Assembly (NCBI GenBank): GCA_034638255.1
Contig: JAWPGT010000009.1
Location: forward strand, 930,001-994,000
Length of the DNA stretch: 64,000 nucleotides
Direction: 5' to 3'
Source: Coprinus comatus
Taxonomy: Eukaryota; Basidiomycota; Agaricomycetes; Agaricales; Agaricaceae
Position 1 is the stretch's first letter. Every line of letters begins with the position of its first letter. Both the position numbers and the translations under genes were made by a program. Below are positions 11,122 to 24,074 of this stretch, piece by piece. The notes beneath the pieces are model-generated. The model was given only the letters and a program-made list of their open reading frames with translations, had not been told where the DNA came from and searched no databases.

Positions 11122-13324
11122 ATGCCCGAAGTAAAGAACAAAGTCTGTCTTATGTAGGTCCAACGCATACACGCATAAGCCATTGTTGAATGTGTCCAAC
11201 AGTGTCCACGACGGCTGGGGTGTCGCCGCCACGCCTGGCCTCGACGGAAATGCTATTGAGGCTGGAGATACCACTAATATGGACACTATTGCGAAGAATC
11301 ACTCTCATCGCACTCTCGCAGCTTCTGGTCTTGCGGTTGGTCTAAGCGATGGGCTTATGGGTAACTCTGAAGTCGGGTACGTTAGCCTTCCGATCTGATT
11401 TTAAAAAACATTGCTTGTTGATCGCTGTTTAATTCCAGCCATCTTAACATCGGCGCAGGGCGTATCGTCTGGCAAGATATTGTCCGTATTAACCAAGACA
11501 TCAAGAAGAAACATTTCCACAAAAACCCGAATATTTTGGAGACGTTTGAAAGGGCGAAGAATGGTAATGGGCGTCTGCATCTCATAGGTTTGGTCAGTAT
11601 AACTCGGATCCCCCGTATCTTTCCGATGATGTCATAGGCTTATATTTCCATTTCTTTCTCTCTCCTTAGGGTTCGGATGGTGGTGTGCATTCTCATAATA
11701 CCCATTTATATGCGCTTTTGGAGACTGCAAAAGAAGTTGGTGTGACGAATACTTATATTCATTTCTTGGGTGATGGTAGAGATACTGCCCCCCGTTCGGC
11801 AACAAAGTACCTTCAGGAGTTACTGGATTTCATCAAGGAACTCAAGTATGGTGAAATTGCTACTGTAATTGGAAGGTATTATGCTATGGATCGTGATAAG
11901 CGATGGGATCGAGTTAAGATTGCTGTTGAGGGTCTTGTAAACGGCGTTGGTGAAGATGGAAAAGGTCAAGAGGGTGTTGTTGGCGTTGTGGAGGAGAATT
12001 ACAAAAAGGATGTTACTGATGAGTTCCTCAAACCAATCATTGTTAATGGAGAGGATGGTCGTATCAAAGGTAAGAGACATGTTTCAAATGTTTCCGGTTT
12101 GTTTTGACTGATGGTTTTTGTTTATTTTTAGATGGAGATACTCTATTCTTCTTCAATTACCGTTCTGATCGTATGCGAGAAATCACTACTGTGTTCGGAA
12201 AATTAGATGATGTAGTTGACACCAAGATACCCGAAGATCTTGTGAGAAGGACACGTTTTCAATGGAACGACTGGTGTTAACACATATATTTCGATAGCTG
12301 ATCGCAACAATGTCAACGTACAAAGCAGATTTCCCCTTCAAGGTTGCTTTCCCTCCTCAAAAGATGGACAATGTCCTCGCAGAATGGCTTGCGAAACAAG
12401 GTCTCACTCAATGCCACATCGCAGGTGAGAGAATATCCATGTCGTATAATTTTGACCAAGAGTCTGATTATCCGTCTAGAAACCGAAAAATATGCACACG
12501 TTACGTTCTTCTTTAATGGTGGTGTTGAACGTCAATTCGAAAACGAAGAAAGAAGCATGATCCCGTCACCAAAGGTTGCTACTTACGATAAACAACCTCA
12601 AATGAGCGTTATCGAAGTGGCTGAAAAGGTGGCTGAAACACTTAAGAAAGGAAACTTTGATTTTGTTATGTGTAATTTTGCTCCTCCTGACATGGTACGT
12701 ATCGCTTTCCTTGATATATGCGTGTATTCTGATTGTGAATACGACTATATGAATAGGTGGGACACACTGGCGTATACGAAGCTGCAGTAGAAGCAATCAC
12801 AGCAACAGATAAAGCCGTTGGTATTGTTTACGAAGCAGCACAGGAAGCGGGTTATATTTTAATGATCACTGCTGATCATGGAAATGCAGAACAAATGAAG
12901 GATCCTATTAAAGGAATACCATTTACAGCACATACTACAAATGTTGTTCCATTTATCATGACTGGGGATCCTCAAGTTTTGAAGTTCAAGGAAGAGATTA
13001 AGAAGATGGAAGGTGGTGTTGGAGAGGCGGAGAAGAAGGATAGTGAGGCTAAAGATGATGGGTCTGAGGAGGAAGGTGCTTTGTGTGATGTTGCTCCTAC
13101 GATTTTGGATGTTATGGTATGTTGAAGTCCTTTTTATGAGCTATATTTCTGATACGATTCTCTTCGGTTTCTTTTCCAGGGAATTTCAAAGCCTGAAGGT
13201 GAGGTTTTGTGTGTAGTGTGCTGTTTAAGATATTGACTGATTTGGTTCTACTTTTAAAGATATGACAGGTCGTTCGCTGTTGGCTCATGAGGAAAAAGAA
13301 GAAAAGGAGAAAGAGGAGAAATAA
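11122..13324 (+). CDS. gpmI: 2,3-bisphosphoglycerate-independent phosphoglycerate mutase
   Basis: Ten exons: 11122-11153, 11203-11376, 11439-11592, 11670-12069, 12132-12241, 12298-12424, 12480-12694, 12757-13116, 13180-13198 and 13260-13324; intact, 551 aa, the usual length. It interconverts 3- and 2-phosphoglycerate in glycolysis and gluconeogenesis in the cytosol. It belongs to the alkaline-phosphatase superfamily: [18 protein letters not shown] holds the first metal-binding Asp, [16 protein letters not shown] holds the catalytic Ser (NSEVG), [13 protein letters not shown] is in the mutase domain, and [10 protein letters not shown] is the C-terminal metal site. The acidic and Lys-rich tail after LLAHEEK is unusual but short. 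Exon 9 is only 19 nt. Filamentous fungi often use iPGM, whereas baker's yeast uses the dependent enzyme. Confidence 0.97.
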
Positions 13325-13550
13325 ATGTGTTTTAATCGAGAGAAATAGATGTGTTATTGCCATGTATTTTGCTAGTTGTCAGTTATCTTAATAGAAATAG
13401 ATGTGATGTCAAATATTTCTGAGGGTTGTTTGGTGCCCTTTCAACTCCATAGGCTTAGTAGATGTAACAATATGAAAGTACAAGTACTTCAGCTTCGTTC
13501 AACGTTCAACACAGTACACGTTAGTACTAGTGTACTACCATTACAATTAC

Positions 13551-14648
13551 TTAAGGAGGGGGGACAAATACAACAGTAGCGCCGTTGTTATCTTTCGTTG
13601 TAAGCTCCTGATTGATGTAACCACGGTATGCCCACTGAAAGTGAGGTGGTAAGTGTAAGTGAGAGATTGTAATGCTTAAATATATGTATGAGATGGGGAT
13701 GAGAGGGAGAGACTTACGTTGAGGTATCCTCCATCTCCTGTTTTGGTGAATTTACCACTCTTGGCCCAGTAAACTTCGTATCTGGGAAATGAAAATGAAA
13801 ATAAATTAGTACCTTATATTTTTTTTTTGTGAAAACTAAGATGATAACTCACCCAATTGTACCACCCAATTTGATATCGAATTCAACATGTTGATGACCC
13901 CATTGAACACCTTTATCACCATCGAAGAAAGTTTCATGTTTTGTATGACACATTATCCAGTTGAATTGAGGATATTTGGTTTGGAAGTTTGCGATTGTTT
14001 CTTGTGTGAATTTACTTCTTGCCTTTTTTTTAATTATGATCATTAGTACAAGGAAGAAAGAAAAAAAAAAAAGAAGGAAAGGAAAAAGTGGGACGGGGAG
14101 GGAGGACTTACCAATTTATCAGCTTCAATAGCAGATTTAATAGCATCAACTATAAACATTATAACTTCTGCAATATCACCTCCTGCACCTCCACGTCTAG
14201 CTTCTAAATCCGAATTACGATTATGTAAAACCTGTAAACCTTTCTCCGTAACCTCATTACTGTAATCTCGTGCTAATACTAAATCACGTCGATATTGTTG
14301 AATAGCTTCATCACGGACACGGACTTTGGGTTGATAGGATTTAGGTACTCGTCCATCTTTTATTGGGGTACCAGATCCAGATTTTGCTGTAGGAGGAGGA
14401 GGTGAACCTTGTTTTTGTTTTTTGTTGTCTGGTTTAGGTTTTGTTGGAGGTTTGGGTTGAGATTTTGGTGGGTTTGTAGGAGGTTTTTTGGTGGGTTTAG
14501 GAGGTGCACGAACTTGAAGTAATTCTGTAGAACCTGAAGAGGAATCGTTGTTGGGATCTAATCTTGAAGTTGGTAATGCGTAGGAAAGGGTTAGGAAGGT
14601 GAAGAGGAGGAGGGTTGTTGTACGAAGTGTTGGAGAGAAGAAGTACAT
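13551..14648 (-). CDS. Secreted Pro-rich protein with DUF7888-like domain
   Basis: Four exons: 14648-14112, 14022-13853, 13781-13718 and 13634-13551, 284 aa. Residues 1-25 form a signal peptide (TTTLLLFTFLTLSYALPTSR). A basic Pro/Lys-rich stretch follows (KPTKKPPTNPPKSQPKPPTK). The C-terminal globular part begins near GDIAEVIMFIVDAIKSAIEA and contains FQTKYPQFNWIMCHTKHE, WGHQHVEFDIKLGGTIGYE and GDGGYLNWAYRGYI. This resembles a small secreted fungal family I know as DUF7888, often seen as extracellular stress- or interaction-associated proteins; the name is from memory of the pattern. No catalytic residues are apparent. It converges tail-to-tail with the iPGM gene. Confidence 0.75.
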
Positions 14649-15836
14649 TTCTTTGTTTGTTTGTTTTTTTATACAGGAAAGTTGAAGGTTGAGTATGGAC
14701 CGGCCGATACTATGTTGATTCCTCGTCAGAACCAGCTGAGAGGTGAGGAACTAGGAAAGAAATGGTCGACTGTGTGGGTTTTATATAGTGTTTTAGGATT
14801 CTTTTGAAATTGGAAATTGGAATGTTGGTCATGATTGTCAATTGATACCAGTAACTGGTTACAACTATTTGAACTGACAACCGGAATCCGAAGAAAGGTC
14901 TATTAAAAGGGGGTAAGTTGAAGAAAATCATTCAAGTTGTGTGAAATGGAAATGCTGATGTTGGTTTCATGTCGTTGTTTCGGGTTTGGTTTTAGCGGTA
15001 CACCCACCCGCAGTAATGTGTAACAGTAACGGTGAAAGAACTGTTACAATACATATGTTTTCTTCTCTTCCGGAATGATATTTTTGTATTTTATTTATTG
15101 CTCGTGTGAGGTTAAGAATGAAGGATTTGCATTGTTATTATCTTAACGTATCTGTTAATTATGAGAGGATCATTGTTACACCGTCGTTTGGAAGTTCTAT
15201 TGATGCTGTGTGGTAAGAGTGTTTCAGAATCGCCGCATCATCATTAAGAGATTGATTTTATAGATTATCTCATCCAACACATCATATACAAGTAAGTAAA
15301 TGTTGGAGATGGTTTCTGTTAGACGTTATTTTTAGAATGGGAAGGAGGTTGTTGAGTCAAAGTCTCTGGTGCGCTGGACTCGGAGAATGCGTGGTTACTA
15401 ACGCGATGGTAAAGAAAAGCATTGGATGTGAGCTTGGCATACTGTTTTTTAACAGCACCATAAGGTATATGTTTTAACATGTCGGAAATGTACTCCTTGA
15501 GATGTGATGAAAGACAACATTGTTATCATCCCTCGGCAGTCGCGTGGGCAAGTGCCTTAGTAATTTTGTGAAATGATTTTTTGTTTGTTTTCGGGTATGT
15601 ATACTTGGAGTGTTTTCCAGAAAATTGTTGTTTGAGATAGATATAGTTCGTCTGTTTAGCTTGAACCTGTGTTAAATTGTGAGAAAAGAAATCAAGTCAC
15701 ACGACGCGTTACGTCACACGTCACGAACCTCCCTTCCTCCAAACATCCATTATGAGTGTAAGCCCGTGTTTTCTTCATATGTTCTCAGTCGTCGTTACTC
15801 AACAACTATGAACAATAGACCTTTACAATCAGTGAA
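14649..15836. other. Divergent intergenic region between the secreted protein and ISWI
   Basis: No gene supported. Immediately before ISWI there is an ACGCGT box overlapping a TTACGTCA box (15704-15716, listed separately). Confidence 0.5.
15704..15716 (+). promoter_or_regulatory. ACGCGT (MCB-like) and TTACGTCA (CRE/ATF-like) boxes
   Basis: ACGCGT at 15704-15709 matches the MluI cell-cycle box bound by MBF-type factors, and TTACGTCA at 15709-15716 matches an ATF/CREB site. Both lie about 125 bp upstream of the ISWI start codon. A matching ACGCGT lies directly before the cohesin loader at 44705. Function is inferred from known fungal motifs only. Confidence 0.35.
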
Positions 15837-18800
15837 ATGAAGGACGAAGACATTCTCAGTGATGTTGTTCCTAGTAACATTGTATCACGCCAAGTAAATG
15901 GGTTTTGTCTGCCAGTGTGTTAATAATCTGACGTATTGACTTAGGTTAGTCAAGGAGCGGATGGTGAAAGTGAATTTGCAGATGATGCTATGGAAGAAGA
16001 TGAGCTGTTGAGTGAAGAGGAGGAAGATGAAGTGAGTGTGGGTTGATGTACCAGATGGAGATACTAATGTGTGCCAAAGGCAGTTAAACCTCGAGAATCC
16101 AAAAAGGCTGCCAGGAGAAGACTGAACTTTAGAAGAAAGGCAGATGAGCAGGAGCTGCATAAAAAGCGCGAGGTGATGGACAAAGCAAAGGTGAGGCTTT
16201 GGTTTGCTTGAGTATATGTGTTGTTGGGCTGATGGAATGGGCGCTCAGATTGCGGATGCTGTGAAGCGTTACTCGTACCTTCTGGGCCAGACTGAGCTGT
16301 TCAAATACTTTGTAGATATCAAGGTGGGTTTGCTGTGCGTTTTACAAGCTATCATTAATCCTATTTGCAGAGAGCACGAGACCCAGAGTATGCTGCGTTG
16401 ATGGATGCCCAGCCAAAGCCCAAAGGCCGTGGTCGCAAAAAGCTAATGTATGTTTTTTTATTATTGTGTGTGCTGAGTCTCACTCTCCGTTAGTGATACC
16501 AATGCGCGACACCGCAAGTCTGAAAAGGAAGAGGACGAGGAGCTTCTGAAGGATGGGGAGCTGGAGATGGATGGGAATGACCAACCCTATGTCTTCGAGG
16601 AATCACCCAGCTGTGCGTCCACTTGAGACTTGATTATCACTCTACTCACTCAACAGCCAGTTATCCATGGGACTATGCGTGGATACCAGTTGCAAGGTCT
16701 GAACTGGATGATCTCACTGCACCACAATGGTCTTAATGGAATTCTTGCTGACGAGATGGTATGTGTATGAACCACAGCTTGGAGGCTGTTGATGTTGATG
16801 TATTCCAGGGTCTCGGCAAAACCTTGCAAACAATCTCCTTCCTCGCCTACCTTAAACACTACCGCGACATCACAGGCCCTCATCTCATCGTTGTCCCCAA
16901 GTCTACCCTCCAGAATTGGAATCGCGAGTTTGAAAGGTGGACACCAGACTTCAATGTCGTCGTTCTTGCAGGAACAAAGGATGAACGTGCAGAGATAATT
17001 AACAACCGTCTTTTACCCCAGGACTTTGAAGTCTGCATCACCACTTACGAAATGTGTCTCATCGAAACCTCGTTGAAAAAGTTCTCCTTCCAGTATATCG
17101 TCATTGACGAAGCCCATCGCATTAAAAACGTAGACTCTATTCTATCCCAGATCGTTCGCGCATATACCTCAAGAGGTCGTCTGCTGATTACTGGAACGCC
17201 GTTGCAGAACAATCTTAAAGAACTCTTCTCGTTGCTCAACTTCATCTGTCCTGAAATCTTTGTCAAATATGAAGACTTGGATGCTTTCCTCCACAAGGAT
17301 GCATCGGGTGCTGACGAAGAAGAAGAGAGGAGTAAGAAAGTTGTTGAAGCATTACACAAAATTCTTCGGCCCTTCCTACTTCGTCGTGTAAAGTCGGATG
17401 TTGAGAAGAATCTGTTACCCAGTATGTTGTCCCCTCTTGATACTTCCACATGTGTTAAAACGGTACATAGAAAAGGAAATCAACATCTATGTTGGCCTTA
17501 CCGACATGCAACGTAAATGGTACAGGTCTGTGCTGCAGAAGGATATCGACGCAGTCAATGGTATGTTCCAACCATTTCATTTATCCAGGCATGAACCTCA
17601 CATGCTTGTCAGGTTTGACTGGAAAAAAAGAGGGAAAGACTCGCTTGATGAATATGGTCATGCAGGTATAGTATATTCCTCTACTCATATACACATCGTC
17701 CTCATTATTTATCACAGCTGCGTAAAGTGACATGTCATCCATACCTATTTGACGGTGCAGTAAGTGCATTTACCATCATACCTTTACATGCACCTTATGT
17801 CCGTATAGGAACCTGGTCCACCATATACCACTGATGAACACATTATTCAAAACTCCGGAAAGATGATCATCCTCGATAAACTATTAGCCGCAATGAACGC
17901 AAAGGGTTCTCGAGTTCTCATATTCAGTCAGATGAGCCGTGTATTGGATATTCTAGAGGATTATTGTTTGTTCAGATCATACAGTGCGTAACCAGTATCT
18001 CCTTGATTGATAATATTTCGTCTCATCTGCTTTGCAGAGTACTGCAGAATTGATGGTAGTACGGCGCATGATGACCGTATTACAGCTATTGATGACTATA
18101 ACAAACCGGGTAGTGAGAAATTTATTTTCTTGTTGACTACTCGTGCAGGTGGATTGGGTATCAACTTGACTACCGCTGATATTGTGGTGCTGTATGATAG
18201 TGATTGGTACGTGTGGCGTTCTGTAGTTGGGACGTGGGTTGTTGAATCTCGTTGTTATAGGAATCCACAAGCTGATCTCCAAGCTATGGATCGTGCTCAT
18301 CGTATTGGACAAACAAAACAGGTGTATGTGTTTAGGTTTATTACGGAAGGTAGCGTGGAAGAGAGAATGTTAGAAAGAGCGGCACAGAAGTTGAGGTTGG
18401 ATCAGTTGGTTATTCAACAGGGTAGGGCACAACAAGCTGCAAAAGGTATGATTGGTTTAATATTATAGGAGGGGAAGAAGGATTACTAATGAATCGTGAA
18501 TTAGCTGCTGCTAATAAGGAGGAGTTGTTGGATATGATTACACATGGAGCTGAGAAGATTATCAATGCTACAGAAGAGTAAGCATCTATTCTTTTTGTCT
18601 AACTCGGAACCCGGCTCACATTTTTTGCTAGTCTTCTTGTTAATGAAGATATTGAAGAGATTATTCAACGTGGAGAGGAAAGAACTGCGGAATTGAATAG
18701 TAAATATGAAGGATTGAATTTGGAAGATTTAAGTAATTTTAAATCGGATGCTTCGGTACAGCAGTGGGAAGGAGAGGATTTTAGAGCTGGAGTGAGTATT

Positions 18801-20182
18801 TTTTGTTTATTTTTCCATTTTTCCATTTTTCAGGTATACTGAAACGCTTTTTTGTTTGTAGAAGAAGCAATTGAGTTTGAATTTGCTTTCGTTATCGAAA
18901 AGAGAAAGGAAATCGAATTATTCGGTGGATAATTACTTCAAAGATACATTGAGAGCTGGATCTTCAAAAATAGAGAAAGCACCAAAGTTGCCTAGGGCTC
19001 CTAAACAAATTGCTATTCAAGATTTCCAGTTTTTCCCGCCTCAGCTTGCGGCTTTGCAAGAACGTGAACTTGCTGTTTATAAGGTAAATCGCGTTTTTAT
19101 TTTTATTTAGGTAGTCTTGGATTCTGATATCTTTGTTCGACAGAGATTGAATGGGATTTTTGCTACTGTACGTGAAACTCAATCGGAGGAAGATTCGCCT
19201 GAGAAGTTGGAAGAGGAACGATTGGCTGCTCAAGAGTTTATTGATACAGGTAAGAATACTACGCATATTTTTTGATTTCTCATGGTTTTGATTGTATTTT
19301 TTTTTTATAGCGGAACCACTTAATGATGAAGAGATGGCGCAGAAAGAGGAATTTGCTCAACAAGGATTTGGGGATTGGAGTAGGAGAGATTTCCAACAGT
19401 TTGTTAGAGGTTTGGAAACGCATGGTTGGTGAGTAACTCTCTTGTTATAATGAAATCTTGAGAAATAAAATGCTAAACTTGGTTTATAGGAATCAACCTA
19501 TGGAGATATATGCTGCTGAAATTCAAGATAAAACGGCGGAAGAAGTAGAAGCATACTATAAAGTGTTCGAAAAGAAATGGAAAACATTACCAGAACATCA
19601 AAGAATTTTACAACGTATCTCGGAAGGAGAAGCAAAACGAAGTAAACGTGATACACTTGAATACCTCCTAGGCAAAAAAATCAATTCAGTTCATTATCCA
19701 ATGCAAGAATTAGAATTAAACTATCCTACGACGAAAGGAAAGGTTTATAGTGAAGAGGAAGATAGGTATTTGTTGTGTAGGCTGTTTCATTATGGAATGC
19801 AGACGGATGATGTTTATGAGAGGATTAAGAAGGATATTACGGAGTTTCCGGTGTTTAGGTTTGATTGGTTTTTTAAGAGTAGGAGTCCGATGGAGTTGCA
19901 GAGGAGGTGTAATACGTTACTTAGTTTGATTGAGAAAGAGGCGGAGGTGGAGGCGTTGGAGGAGGCTGCTAGGAAGGGACCGACAAAGGGAAGGTATGTT
20001 ATTTTTTTCAAGTTTTGGTTTTTTTTTTGGTTTGAGATTGACGTATTTTTTATTTATTTAAGAAACGTGGGATTGATGAAGTTACAAAGGGAGATAAAAA
20101 GGATAAGGAATCGAGACCTTCAACTCCTACTGTTAATTCTACTACGTCGAATAAGAGGACAACGAAGAAGAAGAAGACGTAA
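15837..20182 (+). CDS. ISWI: ISWI-type chromatin remodelling ATPase
   Basis: Multi-exon SNF2-family gene from ATG 15837 ([11 protein letters not shown]). Acidic N-terminus, then [20 protein letters not shown]. The helicase core has Walker A ADEMGLGKT (split by the intron ending at 16809), Walker [59 protein letters not shown] and [13 protein letters not shown]-terminal HAND-SANT-SLIDE modules follow: [31 protein letters not shown], then [18 protein letters not shown]. It slides and spaces nucleosomes in the nucleus. The last intron (from 19995) joins correctly to the basic tail beginning KRGIDEV and ending TTKKKKT-stop only if one base is missing at the GGG near 19988; as written, the frame runs into a low-complexity read-through. 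Everything upstream is intact. Confidence 0.93.
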
Positions 20183-21255
20183 ATTTGAGAGGGATTTTTT
20201 TGTGGTTTTTGTTTGTGGTTTTTCGTTTTTTTTTTTTTTCCCTTTGTTTTTTGTATTTTATATCTCTAGGTTCGATAGTCATAATCTGGTTTGTCCCTTT
20301 TCCCATCTTGTTTTTTGTTAGGTTTTTATTATTTAGTTTAGGGATTGAGTATAGAAGTAGAGGGCAGAGGTTAATTGAGTTGTTTTGAATGGGGTTAGAT
20401 ATCCGTGATTCTGGATGAGTTTTTGTGATGATACATTTTAAAAATGACCTTGGAGTTTGAAGCAAGTTGCGTTTTTATACCTTCACCCCTGACCCATATC
20501 TTTAAAAAGAAATTCTGAAGGGACAACGCAAAGAAGTGTAAAAGATCTTAAGGAATCCTTGAAGATGTTAAAGCTAACTAGCGCTAAAAACTGTCAGGAT
20601 AAAAGCACTTCCTTAGAGACTCTTAGAAAGTAGGGTTGAGGAAAGAAATGTCCATTTTTGCTAATGTATCGAAAGCTTATCAGGAGATTGTAGGTGAGAA
20701 AAACATGAAGTTGTGAACACTATTAACCACAATTTGAGCTGTGGCAGATTGATTTTATTTTATTCGGATGAAAGGGTAAAAGGTAGTTGGGTAGAGTAAG
20801 GGTAAGTAAGAGTAACGGAGTAACAGACAAGGGTAAAAGGAGTGTAAGTACAAAAAGAGTGGAAGTTACAACAAAAACAAGAGATTTGTGATTAGTTATT
20901 TTTGGAGTGGTTTATTAGGATATAAATGGGTAGGTAGGTAGGTAGGTATGAAGAACAGAAGGCGATTAACTTTGGTAGAGATGAAGTTGAAAGGATTGAG
21001 TTCCCACATAAACGATTATGACGAACTTGTACTCTCGTGTATATTTGTATATATTTCGAAAATAGAAGTCGTTTTTTTGAAAGTAGGAAGAAAGGAGAGT
21101 CAAGAAAGAGGGGTAAAGGTGGGAAGGTTAGAAGTGTTGGAAGGGCTGGATATTGGAATCATGATTCAAAGTCGAAAGCAAAAACAAAAGTATCTCGAAA
21201 ACAAGACAAGGTACGAAAATTGGAAGTTTTTTTTTTCAAATTCAATGTTCATAGT
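20183..21255. other. Intergenic with (GGTA)5 microsatellite
   Basis: No gene supported. T-rich just after the ISWI stop. Five copies of GGTA at 20929-20948. The ORF starting near 20948 has no recognisable domain. Confidence 0.5.
20929..20948 (+). repeat. (GGTA)5 microsatellite
   Basis: Five uninterrupted copies of GGTA, in non-coding sequence between ISWI and the DUF6534 gene. Confidence 0.9.
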
Positions 21256-23794
21256 TCAAGGGGATGAATTGGATAAACGACCTTGAAGAATTGATCCATT
21301 ATGAGGATATGACGGTGAAGTCGGAGTAGGAGGTAAAGATAAAGGTAAAAGTGAAGGTGAATTGGATTGTCGTTTAAGTTCTTTCAAAGTTTGACTAATG
21401 TGGGTTTGACCGTTAATACTGAGCTTGATGTTATGATTGTGGTTGGATACGGCGGTTTTGGAATCCGAGATGGATGTTACCGAAGAGGTATCTAAATCAA
21501 TAGCTGGACCGTCGTCGTGGTGGATTGAACGCTCCACGTTGATTGTTACCTGTTTTTATTATTATTCAAATTAAATTCAAATTCAAATTCAAATGCGATT
21601 GGGTGTACTGTACCTTGTTGGGATGAGGACGAAATGGGAAAGCTAGGGTTGTAGGTGATTCCTGTCATGAAAGGTTTAAGTTGGTATTAGTTACCCCGGA
21701 TTTAAAAAAAAAAACTTACGGGGAAACGACTGAAACGACGTGAATTTCCGTTACCGCCACCACCTGAACCTGTCGTCGTGGTGGATCGTGCCCTTCGAAG
21801 AGCAGTACGGGTGTTAAGCCTATTGGGTTTATTTCTTCGTGAGCATTCCGTGGTTGATTCGTTTATACCGCCGACTCCCGAGATAGGACTGGAACTTACG
21901 TTACTAAGATAGAGTTTGCGTAAACTGATGGGAAATGAGAATGTCAGTATTGAATTGCAAAAGGTTAGGATAATAAGTTGTGGAGGTGGGGCAATAGGGA
22001 ATTGATCTGATGACAAGTTCCCATGGAGAGGATATAAAGCGTGATTGCTAAGGTATGGTAACCAATACCAAGGAAGGGGTGGGACGGCGTGTGTGGAAGA
22101 TGGGAATGGTATTTGTAAAGGTGAAAAAGGGGGGCTTGACATACGTTTTGCAATAACAAAGTGAAGCGCCATAAATATTAGATTGTGAGGCATTACAACC
22201 CACTATGTATTCAAGACATTAAAGTTAGTACTCTTTCGTCCGGAAATAAAAGGAAAAATAAGTGACGCACGCAGACCATTGAAACGATTGCTCCAACTCT
22301 GATTGCTGATTAGTAGAAGCCGGAATTGGAATTTAAAATGATTAAGCTCACGTAGTGAGAGCACCAGTTTCGAAGGCGTATAGGATGAGCGTATCAATTA
22401 TGGCATTGAGACTAGAAAGAAGCAAGGGGTTAGTAAAGTCAAAAGCTTAAGATATGAAATAGTCGTACTTGAAATCTGTCGTCCGACTGGTCTTGAGGAG
22501 GACGAAGAGAAAACCAGTAATTAGAATATCGACTCCAATTGAAAGTGCAAGTCCTAGTGTAAATAGCCACTACAATTCCGGTGAAAATGAGTTTGGGAAT
22601 ACAACAAAAATAGAACATACGCTGTATTCATGTTTGAATTCATACAAACTCTTGAGCCGGATCCTAAAAATAGATGATCCCGTGAGTACCGGATAATGAT
22701 GAGATGCGGAGGACATGGGTAAAACGTACATTTGGGCGGTCGTGCCTGTGTAGTAGCAATCAAAGGCGTTAGTAAGTGGCTAAACGGGAAGAAATATTAG
22801 AGAAAGGAAGTACCAAGAGCGGATGCTGATTGATTATTGGTCAATTGCGGGTCAGTAACTGAATCATGTGCAAGAAAATTTCCCGAACCTAAACGGCAAA
22901 CGGCTAGCACCATCTATGTCCATATTTATTTTGTCAATGATGGGGTTTCTGATTGGGGAAACTTAGTAGACGTACAATGGGCAGGATCAAGAACCAGTTT
23001 TTACGACCGACTGGAGGTAGATAGGTGGCGTTAGAAGGTTCCACAACATGCAACATGCATTTTCGGGGATGGAGGGAAGAAAAGCTTACGCTTGAAAATT
23101 CTGTGCGAGAAGAAGCTGTAGTTGGTTAGCTTACGGTTACACACGGGCATGGTGGACTACGTACCAGTGAACCACGAAAGTCAGGACACCCTGTTCTAAG
23201 CGTGAATGGAACTGTTAAAAACTATCGGATGGAATACGAACCGTTACTGCGACAGAGCACTGGAAAGGGGATAAGCATAATGAAATGGATTCGGTAGGGT
23301 ATGGTACACGTACAGACACCGAACTGTGAGGCAAGCCGTGTCAGAGAAATTTCGGACCATGAGATGAATACATACACTGGGATAAAATCAATGTGCGTCT
23401 GTACACCAAAGAAACCAATCAAATAATTCCAAAGGCCCGCCCAGACAAGAGCGGAGTGGATGGTGTCCAGGAGCCTGACACGAGATGTTGAATATGTAAA
23501 GAGGAGACCAGACGCGACTTTGCCTACCATATCAAGAGTACCTATCATTCAAATGAGCTCGACTTCTAAGAGTAATGAAAATGCAGCTCACCAATGCTTT
23601 GACGGAGGGTTTATCTGAGGGATATGTCTTGAAGTATATAATAACTTGAATAACAACAACGCCAGTGAGCCTGAAAGGGTCGTTAGATATGCTAGCGACT
23701 AAGATGTGGGATGGACCTACAAGGCAGAGTATAGACCTCCGATTAGAAGAGCACCGAATGTGGAAGGGACGTCGATGCCAGCCTGAGGAGCCAT
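21256..23794 (-). CDS. DUF6534 seven-transmembrane protein
   Basis: Starts at ATG 23794 (MAPQAGIDVPSTFGALLIGG) and is split into many small exons, so exact boundaries in the middle are uncertain. Recognisable elements in order: GVVVIQVIIYFKTYPSDKPS; WLLDTIHSALVWAGLWNYLI, the WxLDTxH...YLI signature; GLALSIGVDILITGFLFVLL; LNAIIDTLILYAFETGALTT; MPHNLIFMALHFVIAK joined to LYANSILVTLNTR, the family's AK-x-YANS-x-L-x-TLN-x-R signature; and a cytosolic Ser/Pro-rich tail ending at 21256. DUF6534 proteins are greatly expanded in Agaricomycetes; the function is unknown and they are probably receptor-like membrane proteins. It is transcribed divergently from CCT3 across about 280 bp. Confidence 0.8.
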
Positions 23795-24074
23795 TTTGTT
23801 GGTGGGATGAAAAAGGGGGGGTGAAGGGAAAGATTGTAAACAACCCAAACCGCCTACTTATCTATAAGAAGAATAACCCTTACATATGGATGGACCATTT
23901 TACGACACTGATGGCGACCTCGGTCGTGGAGAACCCAGCGTCAAGGTAAGTATATTTATAGAGATCGAATCGGCCCAGTTTGCCGGAAGTCACCGCCGAC
24001 CCGTGATTACGTCAGCAGATCAATGTAGGTCCATCGCGTTCAGTATTTCGCAGATATTGTCCACAACGTCCATC

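Noticed and set aside
20010..20321. C-terminal extension of ISWI read straight through the last intron
   Set aside because: The read-through is low-complexity and hydrophobic, whereas a good intron followed by a basic tail and stop (KRGIDEV...KKKKT) fits the family if one G is missing.
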